This document shows, piece after piece, positions 1-9,624 of a stretch of 26,441 bases of DNA. The stretch comes from Chara braunii (Eukaryota > Streptophyta > Charophyceae > Charales > Characeae). The stretch spans positions 746,301 to 772,741 of the forward strand of contig BFEA01000679.1 of the NCBI GenBank assembly GCA_003427395.1. Reading direction: 5' to 3'. How positions within the stretch are numbered: the stretch's first letter is position 1; every line of letters begins with the position of its first letter. The notes under the pieces were generated by a model. That model did not search any database. It saw nothing but the letters and a program-made list of their open reading frames with translations, and was not told the DNA's origin. Both the position numbers and the translations under genes were made by a program.

Positions 1-60
1 TTTTCCTTTTTCCTTTTTTCCTTTTTCTTTTTCCTTTGTCCTTTGTGTTTTTTTTTTTTT
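1..60. repeat. Pyrimidine-rich low-complexity tract
   Basis: The window opens with a C/T-only stretch of TTTTCC-like units ending in a T run. It is followed by a TAG that could serve as a splice acceptor (about 68), but no exon can be recognised after it. Confidence 0.8.
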
Positions 61-756
61 GGCTGTAGGATAGCTGCGTATAGATAGGTGAATAAGAGCG
101 ATAGCTTGCATCGGAAGGTTGCGATTCTTGAGCGGGCACCACGACTATATTAGAACAGAACGCAAGGGATTCTATTCATCAGACCACCGTGCGGTTAATG
201 GTTCTGACAACAAATGAGGCTTCCAGTTTCCGCGACTGCCAAGGGTTGGGTAGAACAGCGGGCGACATGGACTTCTTCGCCGACTGGGACTTTGAAGAGG
301 AGCAGCAGGAGGTGGAGGAAGTGGTAACGTTCCTGGCAAACAGCACCCTCCCGGTTTTGCTTTCATATCCCAGTGCCTGAGCACTCCGGGGCCGAGCGTC
401 ATGCATACGGCCTCTGCCTGCCCTGGCGAACCTGGTCTGCCCCGCCTGTCCCCCTCCGTGCCAGCGTGGAACGCCGCGTTCATGCTCCTCCTCCTCCTTG
501 CCCTGCTTCCCAATCTCGCCATAGCCTGCGCGCTGCTTATTGCATGTCTCTCTAAGGGAATTTTTCTCCGTTTATCGGCAAGACGCTTTGCTTTTTTAGT
601 CAGCTGCACCATTTGCTTCACAATCCTTTTCCTTGCCAGCTGCTGCTGCCTTTTTTTTGTGTTGGGCGCTGAAGGGTGGCTTGGTTATTAGTCAGGCGAC
701 GAGCGGAGCGATGGAGCATAGACCAATGACGGAGGCTTCGACATGCGCCTTTTTGG

Positions 757-870
757 CCTTCCTTTCTTTCCTCTCCTTCCTTTCCTTCCTCTACTTCCTC
801 TACTCCCTTCCTTGATCCCCTCCGCATGACCCCTCCCTCCCCCTTCCCCCCGCCCCGACCCTCACCTTCT
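757..870. repeat. Polypyrimidine tract
   Basis: Roughly 110 bases are almost purely C/T (CCTT, TTCC and CCCT units). It is one of three such tracts between 750 and 1440, all with the pyrimidines on the plus strand. Mirror-like polypurine/polypyrimidine DNA of this length can form triplex structures. Confidence 0.8.
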
Positions 871-1035
871 AGAGATCGTGGAAGATGTCCCCCCCTCTGA
901 TGACGCCCCACGTGGTGTGGGGCAGAAAAACGCTTTAGGGGATTGCCACGCCCTTCCCGCAGTTCGGCGAGATGATCCACGCGGATGCAGGAACGCGCTG
1001 GATCTGGAGGATAGAGCTGAAGCGGGATATAACCT

Positions 1036-1096
1036 TTCCCCCCCTTCCCCCTCTCCCCATTCCCCGTTTCCTTTCCCCCCCTCCTTTTTTTTCCCC
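1036..1096. repeat. Polypyrimidine tract
   Basis: A C-run-rich tract (several runs of five or more C) ends in T8CCCC. It lies directly upstream of a CAG (about 1122-1125) that could be a splice acceptor. Confidence 0.75.
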
Positions 1097-1288
1097 ATAT
1101 GTAACCACATGAACGATTGGCAGCAGAGGAACGAGGTGGGCGGTGTATTTTGTTCTTGTTCCAGAAGAGACTATTCGGTGTGATCTATGGTTGACTTTGG
1201 ATGTATGGACTAGCCCTCCCTTCTCTCGTATGGTGTCTGGATGCACCCCTATCTCTCTTTACCTTTTGGATTGATTGGAAACATCGCT

Positions 1289-1440
1289 TGCCTGTTTTTC
1301 CCTCCTCTCCTTCTCTCCTTCCTCCCTCCCTTTCTTTCGTACGTTTACCTCTTTCTCTCCTTCTCTCTCGTTTTTTTCTCTCGTCCTGTCCCCTCCTCCC
1401 GCTCTCTTCCTTCCTCTCCCGTCTTCCCTTTAATTGAATT
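1289..1440. repeat. Long polypyrimidine tract
   Basis: About 150 bases are dominated by CTCCTT, TCTC and CCCT units with very few purines. It is the longest such tract in the window and produces the artefactual Arg/Lys/Glu-rich minus-strand frame across this region. Confidence 0.8.
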
Positions 1441-1569
1441 CTTTTCCCGCTGTAGCCAGTCGAGATTTTTTTCACCTTATCAGGGTACCTCTTCCGGCGA
1501 TGACTCGTCCTTTGTTGCAATCTCACCAAGTTGATGAATGTGTATGATTGTGTCGGAGCAATTGCATGC

Positions 1570-1575
1570 AATAAA
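1570..1575 (+). terminator. Possible poly(A) signal AATAAA
   Basis: AATAAA is followed within 10 bases by T-rich sequence and preceded by TGTAT-like elements (about 1540), as in plant 3' ends. No upstream coding exon could be identified, so the signal may be fortuitous. Confidence 0.3.
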
Positions 1576-1935
1576 TTGTTTTTAAATTCTTGTCGTGCTC
1601 TTCGGTAATTTCTATACTGGCAGATTGTTTTGCGTGTCTTGCTTTTCTGAAATTTTCTATGGTAATATGTTGTTGATGCCCCCTCAAGGAACGAGGCACT
1701 CCTACCCCCCTTCACTTCGATTCGCCACCAACGCATAATTGGCCAACTTCGACCATAAAACGGCCCCCTTTACCCTCACCACAAAGGGACACACGAGTGG
1801 TTTTACCCCGCCTCGTTGAAAGATCGCCTCCCGCGTCTTGCTTTTTTGCTTACAGTGTGCCGACGCTTTTGGTCGGAGTAGCACGAGTATGACGTGTCGT
1901 GCTCGTGCGAAACTCATGTGACACACACATGCTAC

Positions 1936-1956
1936 ATACACACACACACACACACA
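1936..1956. repeat. (AC)n microsatellite
   Basis: About ten uninterrupted CA units follow a diverged ACACAC patch (1920-1928). Confidence 0.9.
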
Positions 1957-2067
1957 ACCAGTTCTGCTTGGCCCGCTGAAGCTCACCCAAGATTGCAAGT
2001 ACAGGCCCTTCAGGGCCGGTCCGGTTGGCCCAACGGTCCACCAAAAACTGCACCAATAATTTTCGGA

Positions 2068-2101
2068 GGTCCACCAGGCACTGGAAAATTGCCTGGGGAC
2101 C
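2068..2101. repeat. Inverted repeat / hairpin
   Basis: Left arm GGTCCACCAGGCA (2068-2080) and right arm TGCCTGGGGACC (2090-2101) are reverse complements apart from one extra base, with a 9-base loop. The arms are GC-rich, so the hairpin should be stable. I cannot assign a function. Confidence 0.7.
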
Positions 2102-2153
2102 CCAATGTTTTTTTTTCGAATTTTCTCAAAATGGGGTCCAACCGAACACCTCA

Positions 2154-2203
2154 AACCGGACACCGGATCCGGACCGTCTGGATCCCGATCCGGACGTCCG
2201 GTT
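2154..2203. repeat. GC-rich inverted repeat flanking the LINE 5' edge
   Basis: Arms 2154-2172 and 2185-2203 are reverse complements with about two differences. They are built from CCGGA/TCCGG units and also contain the palindrome CCGGATCCGG. The repeat ends 8 bp before the first recognisable LINE codon (2211), so it may mark the LINE truncation breakpoint or belong to the host target. Confidence 0.65.
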
Positions 2204-2210
2204 GACAACC

Positions 2211-3011
2211 ATGGTAATAATGTTTGCAGACGATCTCATGGTCCTTATAAGAGCTTCAGACTTGTCGTTCAACGCGTTAGTAAGAGCAATGGAAGCATTC
2301 AGGCTGGCATAAAAAATGAAGATTAATTGGAAGAAAACAATCGGCCGGTGGCTATCGGAGGAGGTTTCCCAACGTTAAGGCCCTGAGGCAGACATGACAT
2401 GGGAGACACCGGAGACACCTACACGATATCTAGGCATCTGGCTGACAAAGGATGGCTTTGCCCCTCAAATGGCCCAAAATATCCTAGCCAAACAAATTAA
2501 GAAACTGGGCAGATGGGGTAATACATTGACATCATTGTTGGGGCGTGCATTAGCCATCAACACATCTATTTTTTCAATGATGTGGTACATAGCGTCAATC
2601 TGGACAGTTCCGGACCATACAATCAAGGAACTTAACCGTAAAGCAAGAGCATACTTGTGGTCAGGTGACCCCAACAAAGAGAACTGCATACCAAAGATAG
2701 CGTGGCATTACATCACAAGGAAACCAGCCAAGGGAGGTCTTGGTATCATAGACCCCAAACAGGAAACCAAAGCCTTACAAGTTAAATGGATAGTTAAACT
2801 ACTAACTAAACCTGGTATGACATGGAATAAACTGGCCTTGGATAGCATCAGGGGCCTAGAACCTACAGCCACACCAGCAAATATGTCCCGCCTGTTTTGG
2901 GTAATGACCAAGGAATGGAGTCCAAGCACAGGGCGCAAAATCAACGAAGAGGAACCAATCCAAATGAAGCCAGACACCCTATGGACTGCGTTGTTGCGGA
3001 TATGGCGGTAA
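2211..3011 (+). pseudogene. LINE reverse transcriptase, palm to thumb region
   Basis: Translation in one frame starts with MVIMFADDLMVL, where FADD is the LINE version of the catalytic YxDD box. It continues through a W-K-K segment, RYLGIWLTKDG, an LGRALAIN block and KGGLGIIDPK, all landmarks of plant LINE ORF2 between RT and zf-RVT. In-frame TAA stops interrupt it at 2310-2312 and near 2376, and it closes with TAA at 3009-3011. After that the homology moves to another frame. Without its N-terminal RT motifs and with internal stops, it cannot make an active enzyme. Confidence 0.8.
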
Positions 3012-3033
3012 GTCATGCCAAGGAAAGTGGGTT

Positions 3034-3980
3034 TTGGGTAGACCCAAATCCAAAGAAGAGGTACTGAGGCAACCCCTGTTTGGTAATCCGTGGATGAGGG
3101 ACGAAAGTGATCACCAACTATCCCTTAAGCCTAGAGGAAGGAGATGGCTTTCATGGATCAAACATGGAGTTTGGAAAGTGAGCCATCTATGGAACGAGGA
3201 GGAAAAGGACTGGGTGACAGAACAGGAACTTGCCTCCCAACTCAAAGGATGCCACCGACGAGACGAGAATCTACAATCCATTATCAACTGTATCCGAGAA
3301 GGCTGGAAGGAGTCGTTGAGCGAAGGCTCAACTTGGAAATTGGGTGAATGGGGAGTGAGGGTGCAGGATTTAACCCCCACAAGGGCCTATCAATTCTCCC
3401 ATAAACAGCAAGGGTCGAATACCCTGGCAATGTTCACCTCCTTCCCAATTACCCCCTCCACGCAAGGCCTTCCATCCATCCTGAATAAAGAGGTGGAAAG
3501 AATAGTCCTAAACCCTTTTGTACTCAGAAAAGTCAGAGTGTTGGGGTCGTGGCCAAAAACAGTCTTCAGAATGGATACGACGATTCAAGACTTGGAATTT
3601 GATCCAGCGGAGTGGGCTTGGACACCAGACAGAAACAAAAGCCTCAAAACTAATGTTTCCATTCAAGAATACACAGTCAAACTGAGATACAACTTACTCC
3701 TCAAAACAAAGGATCCTGACCCAACGATCAAGAACAGATGGCAGAAGTTAATAGGTCAAGAGGTTAATCAGATACCACAAATACCATGGAAAAATTTCAA
3801 GTCAATTCGTCCAGTCAAAATCAACAGCCTCCGATGGATCATCTCATACGTAGCTCTACCGATTAACCAGTTATTACATATCTGAAGAAGCAAGAATGAC
3901 CCTAACAGTTCAGATTTGTGCGCGGTGTGTTCAGAAAATCAACCAGAAGATATGCTACATTGCCTGATACGCGACGACCT
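3034..3980 (+). pseudogene. LINE ORF2 connector and zf-RVT zinc motif
   Basis: This continues the LINE reading after a frameshift near 3012-3034. It has an open stretch to TGA at 3883-3885, and beyond it the same frame encodes a zf-RVT motif: C-A-V-C (Cys codons 3919 and 3928), then H-C (3958-3963) after 9 residues. The TGA probably replaces a Trp or Arg codon. The segment just before it (SLRWIISYVALPINQ) resembles the region that normally leads into zf-RVT. It is homologous in position to 21618 onwards in the second LINE fragment. A frameshift follows near 3975. Confidence 0.7.
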
Positions 3981-4441
3981 CGGATCTCTGGGACTCCCTC
4001 TTCTCGACTCCCCTCCCCGAACACCCCATCCAACTCCTTTTATGGCCTAACATCCCAACTCAATTCCACAAGACAGAGAAAACGTGGTTTGGAATGATCA
4101 GAAAGGTAATGTTGTGGTCCATCTGGAAGGAAAGGTGCTGTAGAACCATTGAGGGACTCTCAACTCCAAGGGAGAAGGTATGTGCAGCGACAAGGACTTT
4201 GATTCAGGCGGAGATCCTTTGTAAATAGCACAAGACGAGACAGTCCATGCCAGATGATGAAGAGCAACAAAGAAGAATCAAGGCAAAATTCACTAAGGTG
4301 TGGCTTGCAAGGGGCAAAGTGATAGAGATAAATTGCTTTCACATACGATGGAAAGACTGGGACAACTCAGAAGCAGGGTGGAGAAGACAGAGATTCCAGT
4401 CAGCAGAAGGACAAGATCCATCACAGGTCACATTATATTGA
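3975..4441 (+). pseudogene. LINE ORF2 C-terminal tail
   Basis: A new frame continues after the zinc motif with LWDSLFSTPLP and later MLWSIWKERC. The latter aligns with VLWAIWRRRC of the second LINE at about 21825-21855. A TAA interrupts near 4225. The last recognisable block (FHIRWKDW, about 4340) matches YHICFRDW in the second LINE (about 22130), supporting the view that both fragments come from related families. Stop near 4439. Confidence 0.65.
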
Positions 4442-4585
4442 AGGGAAAATTCCGGGACTGTAACTTTCGTAGCTTCTCTTACCTTTCTTGCTCTTTATTA
4501 GTCATCCGACAGGTTTGCGCAGTGGACCTTAGAGGAAAGGTAAGGCAAGCTGACAATCAATCCTCCATGATGCGGGAGTAATCAA
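4442..4585. other. Junction between LINE and Gypsy element 1
   Basis: No coding signal is seen. LINE similarity has ended and similarity to the element 2 leader is not yet clear, so the breakpoint lies here. No target-site duplication or poly(A) tail can be recognised. Confidence 0.4.
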
Positions 4586-4812
4586 TGCTAGTTAGGGTTC
4601 CTTCGGCCAGACGAAAGGAAGCGTGAGTGTGTTTCATGGTGCAATTATGATTTGCTGGTGGAATAGGAATCAGACAGATGCTCCCCAGATTGGAAATGGA
4701 GCCAGGGCCATAAGGACCTGTTTAAAAAAATAAAAATAAAAATAAACCGGTCAGACGCATGCTGCGGTAGGTTCTATAGTGGACACTAGTGCAAACAGCG
4801 TCTGCCTAGCCG
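4586..4812 (+). other. Element 1 untranslated leader (partial)
   Basis: Collinear short matches to the element 2 leader (about 10919-11133) identify this as leader: CTAGTTAG, GTGCAAT, TAGGAATC, GACCT, ATAAA followed by CGGTC, and GGTAGG occur in the same order. Both leaders end directly at ATGAGTG, the gag start. The A-rich block 4722-4746 is an expansion specific to this copy. Confidence 0.6.
4722..4746. repeat. A-rich (AAAAAT)n tract
   Basis: A7T followed by AAAAAT units. At the same leader position element 2 has only a short AT stretch (about 11048-11060). It could be a local expansion, or the remnant tail of an insertion. Confidence 0.7.
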
Positions 4813-6649
4813 ATGAGTGGATTAGAGGGTGGTGAAGATACAATTGATGATAGAAGGCAGACTAGGCGTGATACGCTTAGAGTACCTGTAGTGTTCGAGG
4901 TCCTGCTACCAGGAGAAGAAAGAAGGCTAAGGGCCGAAGCAAGGGCCCACAATCTTGAGATTGCCAGGGAAGCAACTACAACTGTAGAGAGGACGTTAGC
5001 GGCAGCAGAAGCTAGCGCAGTAGCAATGGCTACTTCTGCAGCAACATCTGCAGCAACCTCGTCTGGTCAACAGACCAACTCGCAGTCCATCTCCAGTACG
5101 TCAGGAGTTGGCACTAGTCAGATGGCGGGCCCGCAGTTCAGCTCGCCGCCTCCACGCACCAGGGAGCAAATGGAGCTCCAACAAGTAGAGAGGATCCGCT
5201 TAAGGCTAGAGGAGGAACTTAAAAAGGCTACTGAAAGAGAAAATGAGATTAGGAATAAAAGTGTCAGACTTGAGGGTAGTAAGGCAGACAAAGCTGCTTT
5301 AGAGGGGTTAGATGACTCAACACTTGACATACCACAAGGATTCTCAAGGCGAGCATCCTGTCCATGCACGCATACCTGGACAGTAAACTGGACGCTTCCC
5401 AGGACACCCTAGACCAGATCCTGACTGCCATGCACATGCCAGGAGTCAGGCCAACAGTTTTGCCATCGCTGCCATTCTTGGCGATGACATGCCTGTATTC
5501 GCCTCAGTCTGGTACCACACCAAGCGGTACTTCAGCAGCAGCAGCATCACAGGCTGTTGCTTTTACTTCTTCTAGTCCACCGCCGACACCTGCCCCACCG
5601 CCGGCACGTGCCCCACCAGGGGGACAGCAACAACCTTGGTACCCCGAAACCCCATTGAAACCACCCGCAACCTTCTCAGGAGATAAGAAGGATGGGGCTC
5701 TCGACACTTGGTTGAGAACGATGCCAGTGTGGGTAAGGGCGAAGAGGACGTTGGTAGAGGAGGAAGTGATAACTACTGCATCCTATCTGGAAGTATCGGC
5801 AACTCGCTGGTTAAACTGATTAGTTACCTCAAAGGGATTCGACAGGAACATGGGTGATTGGGCTAAGAAGACCCATACCCTAGAGAGCTTTATGGATTTC
5901 GTGGAAGCGCGATGGCACAACCCACAACAAGCACAAATTCCCACTGATGGGTTGCTGAAACTTGATCCTAAAAAGTACAAGTCCGTGTGCGAGATCACCT
6001 CTGTCGTAGAGTGTTTGATTGTCGTCCCCGGCGTACAATATAATCCGCAGGTCCTGTTGACCATGTTCTTGAGGTGTCTTCCCACAAACATCAATAACTT
6101 ATTAGCCAGCGAAGCTCGGCTAGAGTATCACACCTTTGAGACCTTTAGCAAGAAGGCTTTAGATTTAGAGGCCACGCTAGGAGGTGCTCAACAAGTCCCT
6201 ACAGACGAAATAAAGAAGAAGAGTCCACAAGAGTGAAAGAAGAAGGAAGCCGATTGATGATGGTTGAGGCCGATGGGACTCAAACCGAGATCGAAGACTT
6301 CTTAGACTTTGTGGACGGTACAGAGTTAGACAACGAGGATAGTGCTGAGGGTAGCAACCTTGCTGCAGTAGTAAAAGCAAAGGCAGGTGGCCGCGGCAAG
6401 GGCGGTCAACAGAGGAGTCAAGGACAAACCCCGAACCCGAACAAAATAGCGGCTTGGGTTCGAGCAGGTTTGGATCAAGATGTGTGGCGGGAACGCTATT
6501 CGCGGGGTGCTTGCATCAATTACGGCAAGTATGGCCATCAACAGTTTAAATGCAAGAACGCGAAGGTCTCGTAGAAGATACCACCTAAGGGTGGGATTCC
6601 CTTCTCCTAGGGTGGGGCCTCTACGAGCTCCAGCTCGGGAAACACATAG
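4813..6649 (+). pseudogene. gag: Gag polyprotein of element 1, broken
   Basis: Gag forms the virus-like particle. The start ATGAGTG at 4813 is shared with element 2. An N-terminal Ala/Glu/Arg-rich, coiled-coil-like part is followed by a Pro-rich linker, then the retrotransposon gag core (PATFSGDKKDGALDTWLR, ASYLEVSATRWL, and KALDLEA near 6155-6175). Last comes a zinc knuckle at 6512-6553 that reads C-I-N-Y-G...H....C: the second Cys is Tyr (TAC 6521-6523), so metal binding should be lost. Damage: a frameshift near 5345-5364, TGA 5817-5819, TGA 6234-6236 with a frame change, and TAG 6572-6574 and 6608-6610. The reading ends at TAG 6647-6649, just past the slippery heptamer. Confidence 0.85.
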
Positions 6650-6678
6650 GGCCAGTAGAAGTTGTAGCTGCTTCTACT
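6637..6678 (+). promoter_or_regulatory. Putative -1 ribosomal frameshift signal, element 1
   Basis: The heptamer GGGAAAC (6637-6643) is in the X_XXY_YYZ phase of the gag frame (GGA at 6638, AAC at 6641). A gag TAG follows two codons later, and pol is open in the -1 frame from GGG at 6637. After a 10-nt spacer, AGTAGAAG (6654-6661) pairs perfectly with CTTCTACT (6671-6678) around a 9-nt loop. Element 2 has the same heptamer, the same spacer length and a stem at the same place (13015-13056). Confidence 0.65.
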
Positions 6679-8486
6679 CATGTTGAAGCGGGTGATGTAC
6701 CCTCCCTGTTTCAAGAGTTGGCCGAAGCTATTGACTCCTTAGTCACCTCGAAGATGCATCTTGACCCGACGATACTCTCTTCGTTGGATGTGTCTGAGGT
6801 CTTAGAGGACCTACAAAGTGAGTGGTCGGCAAGGGACCCTCGTGAGTCCTGGGTGGCATTAAGTCGAGGTCCTAGAGGGGAGCACTTCGTTGTGGACGTT
6901 GGTGTAGGTGGCCGCAAGTGCGGTGCCTTCATTGCGCGCGAAACTTTATAAGTCGCGACTGTGTTGATAGACTGTGCCTACAGGACCAGGTGGAGCGCCT
7001 TAGTAAACTGGTAGCATCTACTTTGGCCAACAAAGAGCGCATGATGGTGGAGGACTACGTCAAGGACGTGGTCTGCACATTCTCCTATGTAGGAGGGAAA
7101 GGTATGCACTACCTTGAGGTTGTCAAACCCCAGTTTGATTGGGACAAGAAAGTGCTAAAGCATGAGTTGCCTAATGGGAGGACCGTTAGACTAGCTAAGT
7201 ATAAGGCTAGTAGGTTAATTGACTCCTACAGGTGCTTGTGCGCATCAACCTTCTATAACTATTATAAACAGAACCAAGAGGAGGGTATGTACCTGGTCTT
7301 TGTCTCTACAAAAGGGAAGGCCATCAAATCACCCCCACAGATAGAGAGTGTCGTCGCTAAGTACGTTGATCTGTTCGAGGAGCCCACAAGTGTCGTAGAC
7401 AGGGAGGTTGTCCATGCCATAGAGATCATCCCTGGGAGCAAGATACCCAAAGGGAGAATCTATAGGATGGTTCCGGCTGAGTTGGATGAGATCCGTGGGC
7501 AACTGAAAGAGCTCACAGAAAAGGGTTGGATACGGCCTAGCATCTACCCCTTCGGCTCACCAGTTCTATTTGCCCCGAAGAAGGGGGGATCATTAAGGAT
7601 GTGCATTGATTATAGGGGCCTTAATGCCATCACCGTTAAGAACACAGAGCCCCTACCGCGCATCAATGACCTATTGGATAGGGTGCAAGGATGTAAGTAT
7701 TTTATCAAGATACACTTGAAGTCCGACTACCATCAAATTGCCATTAGACCGGAATACCAACGCAAAACCGCATTTCAGACCAGGTCTATACGAGTTTGTG
7801 GTGATGCCTTTCGGCCTTTGCAATGTGCCGAGTACATTCCAACACGCCATGAATAGGATCTTCCATGACTACTTGGATAAGTTTATCGTTGTGTACCTCG
7901 ACGACATTCTTATCTTCAGTAGGACTATCGAGGAGCATGCTCAACATGTAGACAGAGTGCTTTCTCTCCTCCGACATCACAAGTATAAGATAAATTTAGA
8001 GAAATGCGAGTTTGGTCGCACTAAAACCTTGTAGTTGGGTCATGAAGTATCCATGAAAGGGATTAGGCCTGAAGATGCGAAGGTGGCTAGCATAAGAGAC
8101 TGGCCATGACCCCAGTTTGTGACTGAGGTCAGATCATTATTGGGAATGTGTGGTTATTATCGCAATTTCGACAAAACTATAGTACGAAAACTATTTGTAG
8201 GGAAGGTTCTTCTGCTTGAGGACTGACCATCAAACACTCAAGTGGATCAAGCCACAACCAGTTCTGTCTGATGCACTTAAACGCTGGATTGAAGTCATAG
8301 ATCAGTATGACTTCAAACTAGACTATGTGAAAGGGGAGTATAACAAGGTTGCCGATGCGATGTCACGTAGGGCGGACTACCTAGGTGCGCTGATCACGGA
8401 GTTTGGCTTATCTGACGATGTATCTCGATCCTTGGTGGAAGCCTACGAGGAAGACCCTGTCACGATGGACATCATCCGCAAACTTG

Positions 8487-8696
8487 GAGAGACAGGCTAG
8501 TCAAAACAGTCAAGTCCAAGACCCCAACAAACACCAAACTTGGCACACACAGACCTTGACCAAAAATAAAACAGGGCAAAAGAAAAAAATCAGAAAAAAA
8601 AAAAAAAAAAAAAACCGTCCAATGCGCTTTTCCGGGTTGAGAGGGTTAACCAGGGCTGAAAAATGGGGGTCCCTGTTAACCGCTTGTGCAAACTTG
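8487..8696. mobile_element. 201-bp insertion in element 1 pol with 9-bp target duplication
   Basis: The 9-mer GCAAACTTG occurs at 8478-8486 and again at 8688-8696; joining across it restores the pol reading seen in element 2 (RKL then EA). The insert has A21 at 8594-8614 in its interior. Near its end is a hairpin (GGTTAACCAGGG about 8645-8656, CCCTGTTAACC 8671-8681). No terminal inverted repeat or coding capacity is seen. A SINE-like retroposon or a Mutator-like fragment (9-bp duplications are typical) are both possible. Confidence 0.7.
8594..8614. repeat. Poly(A) run inside the 201-bp insertion
   Basis: Twenty-one consecutive A bases lie in the middle of the inserted segment rather than at its end. 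Confidence 0.95.
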
Positions 8697-8861
8697 AGGC
8701 CCAAGACAAGGCCACATTTGATGAGTTTGTGATGGTGGATGGGTTGCTCTTTCTTGAGAAGGTTGGGTTTAAGAGGTTAGTAGTTTCATCTAGAGAGAAT
8801 TTGCGTAGTTTATTTTTAGGTGAATGCCATGACGCAACAAGACATTTTTGGCTACACGAAG

Positions 8862-8865
8862 ACTA
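8862..8865. repeat. Target-site duplication ACTA, left
   Basis: ACTA directly precedes the TG of the element 2 5' LTR and recurs directly after the CA of its 3' LTR (18024-18027). Four-bp duplications fit Ty3/Gypsy integration. Confidence 0.75.
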
Positions 8866-9591
8866 TGCGAGGCACAAGGCCTCGATAAGCCCCACTGGGT
8901 GCTATTTGCAACATCGTCGGCCGCCCGAAGTGAAGGCAGGCCCGACAGACCCTCAGAGGCCTATTTTGGACTACTTCGCAACTAGGGAAATTCAGGCAGT
9001 TGCGCTGCGCCAGTTGGCTGGACACGCCCAGGCCCTGGCTTCCTTTATCAAATGCATCTGAATCAGGCCCTGGGCGAGATTCGCAACATAGGCCCAACTC
9101 AGGTAGCGAGCAGTTGGGCACAGGTAACTGTCCGCAGCCTTGGGCCAATTTGTTTTGGTCTGGGCCTCAGTCTACCGGGGCCTACCGGAAGCTTCTTGGG
9201 AAAGGCCCAGCGCAGCCTGGGATAGAAGGCAGGCAGGCCACTTTCATATAGCAAAGGGCCTGCCTCCACATTGGGCATTCGGGTGCTAGCTGCATGCTGC
9301 GCAAGCGGTACTGTGCTGAAGCTGGCTAGCGCTCACGCGCTCATGGGCGAGCAGGGAGGAGCAGGCAGCCATAGCCGAGCTGCGCTGCTGTGAGTTGGGT
9401 GTGGCGCAGGGTGGTCCTTGGGTGCATGTGGCATTTGTGTGTTGGGGAACGGGGTTGTGAGTGAAACGAGAGACATACCTGGTGCTGGAAGCGTGCGGCA
9501 TTGGCCGCTATCTGCTCGTACTTCAGGAGAGTTGTTGTCGTCATCTTCGACATTGTAGTCTAGGCTAGATAGGATCTGCCATTTGTAGTCN

Positions 9592-9604
9592 AGGCGCCGA
9601 GCGC
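9592..9604. repeat. Conserved LTR palindrome (5' LTR copy)
   Basis: GGCGCCGAGCGCC here corresponds to GGCGCTGAGCGCC in the 3' LTR and GGCGCTGGGCGCC in the element 1 LTR. The arms GGCGC and GCGCC are kept in all three. Position is accurate to about one base. Confidence 0.6.
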
Positions 9605-9624
9605 CAGATAGGATATCAACATTG

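Larger units (their letters stand above)
61..1740. other. Non-coding or unrecognised low-complexity region
   Basis: I see no recognisable gene here. Short open frames on both strands translate into Pro/Ser/Phe-rich (plus) or Lys/Arg/Glu-rich (minus) strings that simply mirror the pyrimidine bias of the plus strand. One stretch around 880-1040 is less biased and open in one frame, but its translation resembles no family I know. The persistent pyrimidine excess on one strand, plus the poly(A)-like signal near 1570, would fit introns or the 3' untranslated region of a plus-strand gene. That is inference only. Confidence 0.4.
2211..4441 (+). mobile_element. LINE (non-LTR retrotransposon), 5'-truncated and decayed
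   Basis: The segment carries the second half of a LINE ORF2 in order: the RT catalytic box FADD, the region after the palm (YLGIWLT, a LINE-typical block), a GGLGI block, the zf-RVT zinc motif and a basic C-terminal tail. No apurinic endonuclease domain and no N-terminal RT motifs are present, as expected for 5' truncation during target-primed reverse transcription. The 3' end is not clear: coding similarity stops near 4441, and within about 150 bp the leader of a Gypsy element begins. A second LINE fragment of related sequence lies at 21603-22930. Confidence 0.8.
4586..8865 (+). mobile_element. Ty3/Gypsy chromovirus element 1, 5' segment (leader, gag, pol to integrase HHCC)
   Basis: Older of two copies of one family. 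Its leader, gag and most of pol occupy this segment, after which element 2 is inserted; integrase resumes at 18024. The 5' LTR and PBS are missing, apparently lost where the LINE fragment now abuts. Continuity across the insertion is supported by the ACTA duplication (8862-8865 and 18024-18027) and by integrase homology. That homology stops after the His-containing segment at 8850 and restarts at the expected residue at 18030. Multiple stops, frameshifts and deletions make it non-autonomous. Confidence 0.85.
6637..8865 (+). pseudogene. pol: Pol polyprotein of element 1 (protease, RT, RNase H, start of integrase), broken
   Basis: The protease region is read in the -1 frame after gag, but the catalytic D-T/S-G motif is deleted near 6934-6942, with a frameshift. 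About 20 further protease residues are missing near 7095-7105. RT follows: [13 protein letters not shown], then the first catalytic Asp replaced by His (CAC 7713-7715, KIHLKS), a frameshift near 7785, and an intact YLDD (7894-7905). Stops occur at 8032-8034 and 8108-8110. A deletion of roughly 300 bp between GYYRNF and the RTDHQTL motif removes most of RNase H. A 201-bp insertion sits at 8487. The integrase N-terminal HHCC part (ECHDATRHF) starts near 8820 and is cut by element 2. Confidence 0.85.

Noticed and set aside
172-1736. Several open frames of 60-183 codons on both strands in the first 1.7 kb
   Set aside because: Their composition (Pro/Ser/Phe on plus, Arg/Lys/Glu/Gly on minus) simply follows the polypyrimidine tracts; there are no domains or supported splice structure.
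4722-4746. A-rich tract as the poly(A) tail of the first LINE
   Set aside because: Collinear matches to the element 2 leader occur both upstream (from about 4586) and downstream of it, so the tract lies within the Gypsy leader rather than at a LINE end.
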